Source: an uncultured Clostridia bacterium
Lineage (GTDB): Bacteria > Bacillota > Clostridia > Lachnospirales > Lachnospiraceae
Direction: 5' to 3'
DNA: 12,013 bases
Assembly: GCA_947088195.1 (NCBI GenBank)
Contig: CAMUFS010000055.1
Span: forward strand, 1 to 12,013
This document shows positions 1-7,975 of the stretch, piece by piece; position 1 is the stretch's first letter; every line of letters begins with the position of its first letter. Made by a program: the position numbers and the translations under genes. Below the pieces are notes generated by a model, which saw nothing but the letters and a program-made list of their open reading frames with translations, was not told where the DNA came from and searched no databases.

Positions 1-13
1 TAGCGCAAACTTT

Positions 14-160
14 TTACTCACAAGAATTTATAAAACCAATATTAAAATTATCAATCATCTCTTGCGTGGTTTCATCTTCTTTCGCCCAACCTACCGCAAG
101 AAATAGTTGATATAACTCATTACATGGTAAATCTTTTCTCGTTCTATATTCTACATACAT
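14..160 (-). pseudogene. N-terminal fragment of a second GNAT acetyltransferase (truncated or frameshifted)
   Basis: A short minus-strand frame of 48 codons starts at the ATG at 158-160, 20 bases after the stop of the upstream GNAT gene. It is preceded by an AGAGAGGG ribosome binding site about 8 bases away. The peptide begins MYVEYRTRKDLPCNELYQLF and continues with a VGW and an FNIGFINS segment. From memory this matches the first ~45 residues of small GNAT acetyltransferases, where the next residues are normally a beta strand like TLVVSAW. Here TAA follows at 14-16. Reading on in the next frame gives ILVSKKFAL, which resembles that strand, so a one-base frameshift is a plausible explanation. 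The acetyl-CoA-binding part would lie outside the window, so truncation cannot be told apart from frameshift. It probably shares a transcript with the preceding gene. The substrate is unknown. Confidence 0.5.
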
Positions 161-180
161 CTTACAAACCCTCTCTAAAT

Positions 181-669
181 TTACTTTACAATTATCTCAT
201 AGTTAATTCTCATACCTGCATATTCTGCATTATTTGGTTCCTCACATTTATTTATAAGCTTAAAACCTGCGCTTTCATAAGTATGCTGTGCCGGAACAAG
301 AATCTCATTTGTTGTAACAACAATTTTTTTCGCGCCTTGTGCAATGATACGTCTTACCGCTTCCTGCATTTGCTGTTTGCCATAACCATTCCCCTTATAT
401 TTTGCCACAATGCAATTATGCCCGATTTCCGCAGATACTGGTATATTGGTTGGATTCCATGATACAAACCCTATAGGGATATTACTAAGAACAGTCATAA
501 AGCCGCTAAGCTTTGCAATATGTGGATTATCATAAAAAAATTTATCAAAATCCCGCCATTGCTTTAAACAATCACGTTCAAATCTTGGTTCAAAAGAATA
601 TCCCTCTCTCAAAAGGGCACAAAGTGTTCCACGTGGAAAATCTGTTATTTTTCTAAAATCGATATTCAT
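181..669 (-). CDS. GNAT family N-acetyltransferase
   Basis: A 162-residue protein, the usual size for a single-domain GNAT enzyme, which moves an acetyl group from acetyl-CoA to an amine. The acetyl-CoA pyrophosphate-binding motif A is visible as AKYKGNGYGKQQMQEAV (Q/R-x-x-G-x-G/A type). It is followed by a strand IVVTTNE and the typical C-terminal helix with YESAGF. No signal peptide or membrane segment is seen, so it should be cytosolic; the substrate cannot be predicted. I chose the ATG at 667-669 (MNIDFRKI), with GGAG six bases upstream. An ATG four codons earlier (MEIIMNID), preceded by AGGTGAT, is nearly as good and would give 166 residues. It lies 118 bases downstream of sbcC on the same strand, with no convincing terminator between, and just upstream of a partial second GNAT. 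Cotranscription with sbcDC is possible but unproven. Confidence 0.85.
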   Translation of the reverse strand: MNIDFRKITDFPRGTLCALLREGYSFEPRFERDCLKQWRDFDKFFYDNPHIAKLSGFMTVLSNIPIGFVSWNPTNIPVSAEIGHNCIVAKYKGNGYGKQQMQEAVRRIIAQGAKKIVVTTNEILVPAQHTYESAGFKLINKCEEPNNAEYAGMRINYEIIVK

Positions 670-787
670 AATAATCTCCATTCCATCACCTAATCGGCGA
701 CACAAATAATGTGAGGGTTTCTCCTTAAGTGGCTATCTAATGTATCTTCCTGCAAAAACTGGGCCTAGTAGCCAAATTTTAAGCAAA

Positions 788-3700
788 CTATAAGCCACAT
801 TCAATGTCAATCTGACTTCCATCCTTTGTCTTCTTGACCTTGATCTGCTGCAAAATATTCTCCATAAGCTCTTCTCTATGACTAATTATTCCCACCAACT
901 TGTTACTTCCGGTTAAGTTTACCAAAATTTCCATGGCACTATCTATCGATTTCCGATCTAGTGTTCCAAAACCTTCATCCACAAAGAGTGCATCCATCTG
1001 TACACCCCCAAGATTAGACGACACAGTATCAGATAGTCCCAAGGCAAGGCTCAATGAAGCCTTAAAGCTTTCTCCACCGGAAAGGTTCCCCACAGGTCTT
1101 TTGTGTCCTGTATAATTGTCTAGCACTTCAAGATCAAGGAAATTATTACTTTTCTTACCGAGAGAATCCTCCTGACGATACAATTCATACTGTCCATCGC
1201 TCATTGGAAGCAAACGCCTATTTGCAGCGGCGATAATTCCGTCAAATCCCGCAGCCTGTATATATTGCTCCAGTGTAATCTTTCCCTTTCCCGTCATACC
1301 TTTAACCAGATTATAAAGCCGTTGGCAGATTGCATTCTCTTTGCGTGCTTTTTCTAATTCTTTTCCCTTGTCAAGGATACTCTTCTTTTTCTCTTTATTT
1401 GTATTTACTCTAGTTTCGCTATTGTGACAATTCTTCTTAATCAAATCTACATTCGTACTCTGTTCATCACATACAGCCTTCCATGCCCCAACATCTATAA
1501 GCTTTTTCCCTTTTGCATCTGACGTAGCATCTAAAAGCTGTTTCTCATTCGTTGCAACAGCCTGTTTATATGTATTAATTAGATTGTCCGATAATGTGAT
1601 ATTATCTTCATTTACAACGCATTTTAACATTTCCTCTACAGAAGAAAATCCATTTACAGCAATTTCTTTATCCAGTATCTCCCTTAACGCTTCTTCCTCC
1701 TTTCCTTGCTGTTTCAGACTGCTATTTAATATCTCTAGGCTTGAACGAGCTGCGGTAACATCATTATCTGCTTTTTTCTTTGCCTCTTCTGCCTTCATAA
1801 TGTCATCTAATATCTTATTTTTCTTTCTCTCTGCTTGCTCCCTCTCCTGTTTTGCCATTTCCCAATTCGGGAAGCTTAATTTCTCAAGCGCCTCTAACGT
1901 AACTGTTGTTTTTGTTAATTCCTGTTTAATCCTTTGCTTATTTTTATTGAGTTCTTCTTTTTCTAAATTAAGCCTATCTGCTTCATCTCCTCTTGCTTTT
2001 TCCAGATCTTTTTCAGCCTGATTCAATATCCTGCAATCCCTTTCAAGAGCACTATATTTTTCATTATTCTCCTTTGCCTTAGTCTCAAGCTGCGTTTTTG
2101 CTCTCTCTACTGCCTCAATCAATTCTTCAAGAGAACCCTCTTCTACATACATATCTAAAAACGGATTTTTAAGGCAATCTAATATAGTTATCCTAAGCTG
2201 CTTCTCACATTCCTCCAACGATGTCTTTGCTTTTTCTGCTTCGGTATTTGCACTATTTTTCTCTTCTTGAAGCTCTGTCTCCTTTTCTTGAAGTCTTTTG
2301 AACTCCTCTTCTGAAATCAAAGCCTCTTTCAGCTTAGCTGGCTCTGGATGGTGTATGGAACCGCACACTGGACATTTCTCACCTTCCACAAGCTTTCTCG
2401 CTAAAATACCAGCCCTGCTGTCTTCGAGAATATACTCCGCCTCTTTTCTTCTGCGACTCGCTTCTTCATATTGGTCACGTGTATCTAAAAATGTTTTTTG
2501 TTCTTTAGAAAGAATCTTTTTTCTTTTTTCTCTTTCTGGAATTTGCTTGTCTATTATTGCATCTAAATTCACCAAAAGCTCTTTCACCTTGTCACTCTTG
2601 TTTTTTGTCTCTACCAACTCAGTCGGCTTATCTTTTAATTCCTTAACCGTCTTATCAAGGGCTTTTATCTTCTTCTTAAGAGCTTTCTCATATTCCTCTA
2701 TTTTTGTTTCCTCTGTACTAATCTTTTCATAGTCCTCTGCAAGTTTTTTTAACGTCCTTTCAAGTCGTTCTTTCTGTTGATATTTCGGTTCCTCATCGTC
2801 AATCCGGCTTATCGTTTGTTTTAATTTGTCAACCTCTGATTCCTGCTGTTTAGCACTATAAAATACATCTTTTGCCTGCTCTGCAGCTACCTTGGCCATC
2901 TCCAAATCAGATTCCTTTGTTTTCATCTGGTTTTTAATTGAAGATACCTCTCCACACTTCTTATTCCATGCAACATAAGATGGATTCACATTGCGAGTGG
3001 CTTTCTTTTGTCTATCCAAAAGCAGAATTATTTCATCTATTTCTGTCTTTCTTTTTTCGAGCGTCTCTTTTTCCTTTTCAAGCTTATCTCTTCTCTCGAT
3101 AAACCCATTATTGGTTGTAGCTAACACAAGCTCTTCATTGTTCTTCTTTAGCTCTGCCTCTGCTTTTGCCAAATCCTCTTTCATGTGCTCTAATTTTTCT
3201 CTGTCTGACGAAATCAGGCGCTCTGTTATATCTAAAATTTCATCCAAATTCCACGCACTTCCAAATCGTCTAGCTCTGCTCTTAATATCCTCCAATTCAT
3301 CAAAAAGCTTATCCTCTCTATCTGCCGACACATCCTCAAAATATTGAATAATACTGTCCTCCGCCTTTGCTTTCATCTTGTAACTTGCATCCATTCGATC
3401 TTTTAACTTATATTCTATATTTTTATAGCCATTCGTCAAAAATATAGTACGTAGTATCTCTGTTCTCTGATCCGTTTTAGCATTTAACAAATCCCAAAAT
3501 TCCCCTTGCGCGATCATCACAATCTGTTTAAACTGTTTCTCATTGATATGTAGCAGCTCCTTAATGGCATTATCAACCTGAGTCAATCCCTCTATCGGCG
3601 CCTGCCCCTCTTCATAAAAAATCGCCTTTTCCTTTTCTAATATCATGCCAGAGCCACGCTGTTTTTGCCTTTCATAAGATGGTTGTCTCCAGACATGAAA

Positions 3701-3970
3701 GTCACGTCCCTGATGTGAGAAATAAAAGTCCACATAACTCTCAACAGAATCCTTGGCATATTCACTTCTTAAATTTTTTGTATCCTTATATATCCCGCTG
3801 GTCGTTCCATATAAGGCAAAACAAATGGCATCAAATATTGTGGTTTTCCCTGCACCGGTATCCCCAGATATCAAAAATAATCCCTTCTCTTCAAATACTG
3901 TAAAGTCTATTGGTGGAAGCTTCCCTGCATAGGGACCAACTGCGCTTATAATCAGTTTAATTGGCTTCAT
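788..3970 (-). CDS. sbcC: Exonuclease SbcCD, ATPase subunit SbcC (Rad50-like SMC-type protein)
   Basis: A 1060-residue SMC/Rad50-like ATPase, the usual length for the family. With SbcD it forms the cytosolic complex that opens DNA hairpins and processes blocked or protein-bound DNA ends. The N-terminal ATPase half has Walker A GDTGAGKTT (K42) after a typical MKPIKLIISAVGPYAG start. Residues ~180-930 are almost entirely Lys/Glu-rich heptad-like coiled coil. Close to the middle is the zinc hook CPVCG (C533, C536), which joins two molecules through one zinc ion. The C-terminal half has the signature LSGGES (from L963) and Walker B ALFVDEGFGTLD (D998, E999). All key residues are intact. The ATG at 3968-3970 has AGGTG 7 bases upstream, and the start overlaps the end of sbcD by 14 bases, implying translational coupling. 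The long plus-strand frames opposite the coiled coil are shadows of its codon bias. Confidence 0.97.
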   Translation of the reverse strand: MKPIKLIISAVGPYAGKLPPIDFTVFEEKGLFLISGDTGAGKTTIFDAICFALYGTTSGIYKDTKNLRSEYAKDSVESYVDFYFSHQGRDFHVWRQPSYERQKQRGSGMILEKEKAIFYEEGQAPIEGLTQVDNAIKELLHINEKQFKQIVMIAQGEFWDLLNAKTDQRTEILRTIFLTNGYKNIEYKLKDRMDASYKMKAKAEDSIIQYFEDVSADREDKLFDELEDIKSRARRFGSAWNLDEILDITERLISSDREKLEHMKEDLAKAEAELKKNNEELVLATTNNGFIERRDKLEKEKETLEKRKTEIDEIILLLDRQKKATRNVNPSYVAWNKKCGEVSSIKNQMKTKESDLEMAKVAAEQAKDVFYSAKQQESEVDKLKQTISRIDDEEPKYQQKERLERTLKKLAEDYEKISTEETKIEEYEKALKKKIKALDKTVKELKDKPTELVETKNKSDKVKELLVNLDAIIDKQIPEREKRKKILSKEQKTFLDTRDQYEEASRRRKEAEYILEDSRAGILARKLVEGEKCPVCGSIHHPEPAKLKEALISEEEFKRLQEKETELQEEKNSANTEAEKAKTSLEECEKQLRITILDCLKNPFLDMYVEEGSLEELIEAVERAKTQLETKAKENNEKYSALERDCRILNQAEKDLEKARGDEADRLNLEKEELNKNKQRIKQELTKTTVTLEALEKLSFPNWEMAKQEREQAERKKNKILDDIMKAEEAKKKADNDVTAARSSLEILNSSLKQQGKEEEALREILDKEIAVNGFSSVEEMLKCVVNEDNITLSDNLINTYKQAVATNEKQLLDATSDAKGKKLIDVGAWKAVCDEQSTNVDLIKKNCHNSETRVNTNKEKKKSILDKGKELEKARKENAICQRLYNLVKGMTGKGKITLEQYIQAAGFDGIIAAANRRLLPMSDGQYELYRQEDSLGKKSNNFLDLEVLDNYTGHKRPVGNLSGGESFKASLSLALGLSDTVSSNLGGVQMDALFVDEGFGTLDRKSIDSAMEILVNLTGSNKLVGIISHREELMENILQQIKVKKTKDGSQIDIECGL

Positions 3971-5114
3971 TTATAACACCTGCCTCTCGTGCCACTGTCC
4001 TCATTACATCCATTTCTTCCTCTGTAATCTCACAACCATACATCAACCTATAAAAATCTCCAATTAGCTCTGGGAATGATTTGTTTTCGGCAATTTTGCT
4101 GATATCCACCTGCTCGATCTCTCTTGTATGTGAATTGTCATAGTCAATTCGAACAGTATTTGGGTATACCTGTTGAAATATTCCCATTGCATCATTAATG
4201 ATATCCTCATCTGTCAAGGTTGCATAAATAAAATCCTCTGGCGCTTTCACATTTTTTTTATCTAACAGTTCTTTTAGTGTCCCTTTTATGTGTCTCATGT
4301 CCCTCATTGGCTTCAAGGGAATAAGCTCTATCTTGACACTCTCCTCTTCTGATACCGTAATAAGCGGAACCGATTTTTCATTGCTCGCTTCACTAAGTGA
4401 ATATTTAAGAGGAGAGCCTGAATATCGAACCGCATCTCTTCCCACTCTCTGAGGAGAATGAATATGACCTAACGCCACATAGTCAAAATCATCAAAGCAG
4501 TCATATCCAATTTTTTCAACCATACCCACACTTTGTGTTCCAACGCCCTCAGAACCTGCAAGTGCAGGATCTTCCCCTTTCCCTGCGACAAATTGATGTG
4601 CCACAAGAATATTCTTATGGTTTTTATCTATAAATGTGTTTCTTATAATGGCTCGAACCGCATCATCATAGCTTTCTATATCCTCGTCCGGGAAATAATG
4701 TCTCACCTGTGAAGCCTTTACGAACGGAAGTATATATATGTCAATCTCTGTGTCCCCATAAGCAAAGCTTTGCTTATGAAGTGTTCCATCAAAAACAGCC
4801 GAAATAAATATCTGCTTAGACGCGAACAGAGCGCTTCCATAATTCAAGCGATTATCTGAATCATGGTTTCCGCTTACCATAAATACCTTTATTTCTTTTT
4901 TTGCCAGATTAATTAGTAAATAATCCAAAAGCTTTGTAGCTGCCTCGCTTGGAATGGCTTTATCATATACATCTCCAGCGATAAATATGCCGTCTATGGA
5001 TTCTTTATCGGCAATACGAAGAATCTGATCGAAGATATACCTCTGATCCTCAATCAAATCAAAATCACTCAGTGTTTTTCCTAAGTGTAAATCTCCTAAA
5101 TGTAAAAATTTCAT
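3957..5114 (-). CDS. sbcD: Exonuclease SbcCD, nuclease subunit SbcD (Mre11-like)
   Basis: A 385-residue metallophosphoesterase, the catalytic partner of SbcC. It is an Mn-dependent nuclease acting on double-strand ends and DNA hairpins. The phosphoesterase motifs are all present in order: DLHLGK (D8, H10), GDVYDKA (D48), GNHDS (N83, H84, D85), AHQF (H174) and GHIHSP (H218, H220). The rest (~240-385) is the capping and C-terminal region that contacts SbcC. I chose the ATG at 5112-5114 (MKFLHLGDLHLG), the standard family N-terminus, with AAAGGGA about 5 bases upstream. An upstream TTG start would add 16 unlike residues and has no ribosome binding site. The gene lies 69 bases downstream of the LysR gene. 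That gap contains TTGAGA and TATCAT 19 bases apart, which could be a weak promoter. The stop codon lies inside the start of sbcC. Confidence 0.96.
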   Translation of the reverse strand: MKFLHLGDLHLGKTLSDFDLIEDQRYIFDQILRIADKESIDGIFIAGDVYDKAIPSEAATKLLDYLLINLAKKEIKVFMVSGNHDSDNRLNYGSALFASKQIFISAVFDGTLHKQSFAYGDTEIDIYILPFVKASQVRHYFPDEDIESYDDAVRAIIRNTFIDKNHKNILVAHQFVAGKGEDPALAGSEGVGTQSVGMVEKIGYDCFDDFDYVALGHIHSPQRVGRDAVRYSGSPLKYSLSEASNEKSVPLITVSEEESVKIELIPLKPMRDMRHIKGTLKELLDKKNVKAPEDFIYATLTDEDIINDAMGIFQQVYPNTVRIDYDNSHTREIEQVDISKIAENKSFPELIGDFYRLMYGCEITEEEMDVMRTVAREAGVINEAN

Positions 5115-5183
5115 ACTTTCCCTTTCTGCTTCACAAGCTAGATGATATGAATATATTGACAAATTTTCTCAACGCTACATTTG

Positions 5184-6065
5184 CTACTTGATGATCTGCT
5201 CACGCAGTAATTCCACAAATCTCTTTAACAGCGGACGTCCTTTTAATGTTTTATAATATACGCCAAAGGAGAGGAATGGCAATCCATCTACAGGAATACA
5301 GACAAGAGAATCATCTGCCGGAATCGATAATCCTGCATGAACCGCAACGCCAAAACCTGCTTTTACAAGAATAGCCGCCGCTTCTGGTGAATCACAAATT
5401 TGTAGGTCCAAGGAAGTCCGTTCCCCCAGCAAGAATGACCGCAATCCCGAAAGATTGGACGGTCCAATCAAAGGACTTTCCAATATTAAGACCTCCTGTT
5501 TCAGATCCTCCATACAAATCTTGTCCTGTTTTGCCAACGGATGTTCTTTTGAACAGACGCATAGCATAGGCACCTTTTGAAGTTCCTTGTAAATTCCATC
5601 AAATTTCGGACTAACAACATCCTGAAAGCCCAATAGAACATCGATTTGTTCTGCATCCAGAAGCCGGTTTAACATGGGGATTGGAACAACCTGAAGCCTT
5701 GGATGAATATCTGGATATTCTTCCCTCATAACTCGAAGTACATCAGGAAGCAAAAGCATAGGAGCATAATTACAGCTTCCAATGGAAAATATCTGCCCTG
5801 TCTGCTGATCATGACTTGCAATCCTTGCTTTTGCCCTGCTGGAAATAGCCAGCATTGTTCTTGCATCTTCCAAAAACAAAAAACCATCCGTAGTTAATTC
5901 CACCATTCTTGTATTCCGCCGGAATAACCTTGTACCAAGCTCCGATTCAAGAGAGTGAATCTGATGTGTGACGGCTGGCTGCGTAATATTAAGCTCCTCT
6001 GCAGCTCTGGCAAAATTTAAGGTCTGGGAAACCTTTAGAAAACAGGTAAGCTGAAAGGTATTCAT
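5184..6065 (-). CDS. LysR family transcriptional regulator, divergent from an ABC exporter operon
   Basis: A 293-residue protein of normal LysR-type length. Residues 1-60 form the winged helix-turn-helix, with the family signature NFARAAEELNITQPAVTHQI and then SLESELGTRLFRR. Residues ~90-290 look like the periplasmic-binding-protein-like effector domain (starting IFSIGSCNYAPMLLLPDVL, with a typical DVLLGFQD segment). The effector cannot be told from sequence. The start at 6063-6065 has GGAAGGAGT about 8 bases upstream and gives the standard family N-terminus. It is transcribed away from the two ABC exporter genes, and the shared region holds a T-N11-A palindrome over its own predicted start point. 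I therefore infer that it represses itself and controls the exporter. This classic LysR layout is inferred from position only. No terminator is apparent before sbcD. Confidence 0.95.
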   Translation of the reverse strand: MNTFQLTCFLKVSQTLNFARAAEELNITQPAVTHQIHSLESELGTRLFRRNTRMVELTTDGFLFLEDARTMLAISSRAKARIASHDQQTGQIFSIGSCNYAPMLLLPDVLRVMREEYPDIHPRLQVVPIPMLNRLLDAEQIDVLLGFQDVVSPKFDGIYKELQKVPMLCVCSKEHPLAKQDKICMEDLKQEVLILESPLIGPSNLSGLRSFLLGERTSLDLQICDSPEAAAILVKAGFGVAVHAGLSIPADDSLVCIPVDGLPFLSFGVYYKTLKGRPLLKRFVELLREQIIK

Positions 6066-6096
6066 AAAAGATACTCCTTCCTTTGTGGTTGGATTG

Positions 6097-6111
6097 ATAA
6101 AATCTTTTTAT
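6097..6111. promoter_or_regulatory. Putative LysR-type binding box (T-N11-A palindrome)
   Basis: A perfect 15-bp inverted repeat, ATAAAA-TCT-TTTTAT, has the T-N11-A geometry (T6098, A6110) typical of LysR-type recognition sites. Its centre (6104) lies about 63 bases upstream of the exporter transcription start predicted from the -10 box at 6155-6160. It also covers the predicted lysR start near 6107. This is the usual position of the high-affinity site for an autorepressing activator. The surrounding DNA is AT-rich, so a chance palindrome is possible. Confidence 0.55.
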
Positions 6112-6113
6112 TA

Positions 6114-6142
6114 AATATAACATTTTTTGAATTCTTTTTCAA
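6114..6142 (-). promoter_or_regulatory. Sigma-A promoter of the LysR gene
   Basis: On the minus strand, TTGAAA (6137-6142) is followed by exactly 17 bases and then TATATT (6114-6119), each matching the consensus at 5 of 6 positions. A TG one base before the -10 makes it an extended -10 element. The predicted start near 6107 leaves a leader of about 41 bases before the ATG at 6065. Confidence 0.7.
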
Positions 6143-6160
6143 CCTACCAGCCTTTATAAT
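6127..6160 (+). promoter_or_regulatory. Probable activator-dependent promoter of the ABC exporter operon
   Basis: A perfect -10 hexamer TATAAT lies at 6155-6160, with a predicted start near 6167 and a leader of about 42 bases. The best -35-like hexamer, TTGAAT (6127-6132), is 22 bases away, too far. At the 17-base distance there is only TTCTTT. A good -10 with a poor -35 suggests dependence on an activator, consistent with the LysR-type box centred at 6104. The promoter overlaps that of lysR on the other strand. Confidence 0.5.
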
Positions 6161-6208
6161 AAAAGAGTATTAAATTATTTTCTAAATCTAAAAGACAGGA
6201 GGCAATCT

Positions 6209-7975
6209 ATGATAAAAACATTATTGGGACAAATTAGGGAATACAAAAAAATATCCCTGATTGCTCCCCTACTCACAGCCATGGAAGTATTTCTGGAGCT
6301 TTTGATACCTTATGTTACAGCTTCTATCATTGACAAGGGCATCAATGCTGGAAATCTTTCACAGATTTATTTTTATGGTGGCATTATGCTGATCCTTGCG
6401 TTTTTCAGTCTTTTGACTGGAGCGCTTTCTGGCAGATTTTCCGCCATTGCATCCGCAGGTTTTGCCAGTAATTTGCGGGATAGTATGTATGAGAACATAC
6501 AAACCTTTGCATTTTCCAATATTGACAAATACAGCACTGCAGGTCTGGTGACAAGAATGACCACTGATGTCACAAACGTACAAAATGCTTTTCAGATGAC
6601 ACTGCGCATTGCAGTCCGTGCACCACTCACACTGCTGTTTTCCCTGATCATGTGTTTTACAATTAATGTCAGGCTGAGCCTAATCTTCCTTTTTGCAGGA
6701 TGTGTACTGGCTGCGGTTTTGGCAATAGTAATCCGCACGACTTATCCTGTTTTCACAAAGGTATTCCGACAATATGACGATGTAAATGCAGCAGTACAGG
6801 AAAATACTTCCGCTATCCGGGTTGTAAAGGCATTCGTGCGGGAAGACCATGAAAAATCGAAATTCCGCACAGCGACAGAACAGCTTTACCGCCTGTTTTC
6901 TAAAGCAGAAGGACGCACAGCCATAAACAACCCGATAATGCTACTGATGGTTTACGGCTGCATGATTGCATTATCATGGTTTGGGGCGCAGTATATCGTA
7001 GCTGGAAATATGACCACAGGCAATCTGACATCCATGTTTACCTACATTATGTCTATTATGATGTCACTGATGCTGTTTTCCATGTTTTTTGTAATGATGA
7101 CGCTCAGTGTTGCCAGCGCCCAGCGGATTGCTGAGGTTCTGCAGGAGGTTCCTGACCTAAAAAATCCCCAAAATGCTGAAACTGTAGTAAAAGACGGAAG
7201 CATTCGCTTCAGCCATGTCTCCTTCTCCTATAAACATGGAAGCGGAGAAGAAACCCTACATAACATTGATTTTTCCGTTTCATCAGGGGAGACTATTGGC
7301 ATTATTGGTGGAACCGGCAGCGGCAAATCCAGTCTGGTAAATCTGATCTGCCGTCTCTATGATGTCAGCAGCGGCACCATATATATAGGAAACAAAGACG
7401 TGCGAAATTACGATTTGGAAACGTTGCGAAATGAGGTAGCAGTTGTTTTACAGAAAAATGTGCTGTTTTCTGGAACCATTCTGGAAAATCTACGCTGGGG
7501 AAAAGAAGACGCCTCAGAGAGTGAATATGAGGATGCTTGTAGGCTGGCTTGTGCGGATGAATTTATCAAACGCTTTCCAGACCGATATGATACATGGGTA
7601 GAGCAGGGCGGCACAAACCTTTCTGGAGGACAGAAACAGCGCCTGTGCATTGCAAGAGCATTGTTGAAAAAGCCTAAAATTCTAATTCTAGATGACTCCA
7701 CCAGTGCGGTTGACACTGCCACGGACGCTGCGATCAGAGAAGCTTTTTCCAAGCATATTCCCAACACAACCAAAATTATTATTGCACAGCGTATTTCCAG
7801 TATTCAAAATGCAGACCGTATTCTTGTATTGGATGATGGAAAAATCAACGGATACGATACCCACGAACATCTACTAGAAAATAACACAATTTATCAAGAA
7901 ATTTATGAAACGCAGATGAAAGGTGGCGGCGATTTTGATCAACCAGCCTCACTTGAAATGGAGGTGACAGCATAA
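6209..7975 (+). CDS. ABC exporter half-transporter, subunit with degenerate ATP site (MdlA/BmrC/LmrC type)
   Basis: A 588-residue type I ABC exporter half: six membrane segments followed by an ATPase domain. Membrane segments fall at about 15-37, 53-73, 132-152, 155-176, 241-263 and 272-300. The nucleotide-binding domain has Walker A GGTGSGKS (367-374, K373), a Q-loop in VVLQKNVLFSGT, signature LSGGQ (471-475) and Walker B ILILDDS (D495). The catalytic glutamate position is Asp (D496) and the switch histidine is Gln (Q527, IIAQRIS), so its own ATP site should hydrolyse poorly. This is typical of the non-catalytic half of heterodimeric exporters. AGGAGG lies 6 bases before the ATG. The stop overlaps the next start (TAATG). 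Multidrug or peptide export is the family norm, but the substrate is unknown. The divergent LysR regulator probably controls it. Confidence 0.94.
   Translation: MIKTLLGQIREYKKISLIAPLLTAMEVFLELLIPYVTASIIDKGINAGNLSQIYFYGGIMLILAFFSLLTGALSGRFSAIASAGFASNLRDSMYENIQTFAFSNIDKYSTAGLVTRMTTDVTNVQNAFQMTLRIAVRAPLTLLFSLIMCFTINVRLSLIFLFAGCVLAAVLAIVIRTTYPVFTKVFRQYDDVNAAVQENTSAIRVVKAFVREDHEKSKFRTATEQLYRLFSKAEGRTAINNPIMLLMVYGCMIALSWFGAQYIVAGNMTTGNLTSMFTYIMSIMMSLMLFSMFFVMMTLSVASAQRIAEVLQEVPDLKNPQNAETVVKDGSIRFSHVSFSYKHGSGEETLHNIDFSVSSGETIGIIGGTGSGKSSLVNLICRLYDVSSGTIYIGNKDVRNYDLETLRNEVAVVLQKNVLFSGTILENLRWGKEDASESEYEDACRLACADEFIKRFPDRYDTWVEQGGTNLSGGQKQRLCIARALLKKPKILILDDSTSAVDTATDAAIREAFSKHIPNTTKIIIAQRISSIQNADRILVLDDGKINGYDTHEHLLENNTIYQEIYETQMKGGGDFDQPASLEMEVTA
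7960..7967 (+). promoter_or_regulatory. Strong ribosome binding site inside the first exporter gene
   Basis: GGAGGTGA is a full 8-base complement to the 16S 3' end. It lies 7 bases before the ATG at 7975-7977, inside the last codons of the first exporter gene. With the one-base TAATG overlap it supports coupled and matched synthesis of the two subunits. Confidence 0.85.

Noticed and set aside
124..462. Plus-strand open frame of 112 codons
   Set aside because: It is antisense to the GNAT gene, which has clear family motifs and good ribosome binding sites. The translation has no recognisable domain.
730..774. Inverted repeat TGGCTA / TAGCCA between sbcC and the GNAT gene, considered as a terminator
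   Set aside because: The 6-bp arms are 33 bases apart and there is no T-run in the right place on the minus strand. The 4-bp GGC hairpin nearby is too weak to call.
1584..2732. Long plus-strand open frames opposite sbcC (also 900-1115, 2991-3347 and 3679-3903)
   Set aside because: They are antisense to the Lys/Glu-rich coiled coil. Their Ser/Leu/Phe-rich translations are the expected shadow of that codon use, and sbcC has all its family motifs.
5115..5183. Promoter for sbcD in the gap after the LysR gene
   Set aside because: TTGAGA and TATCAT are 19 bases apart, a marginal spacing, and no supporting element is seen. It is mentioned only in the sbcD entry.
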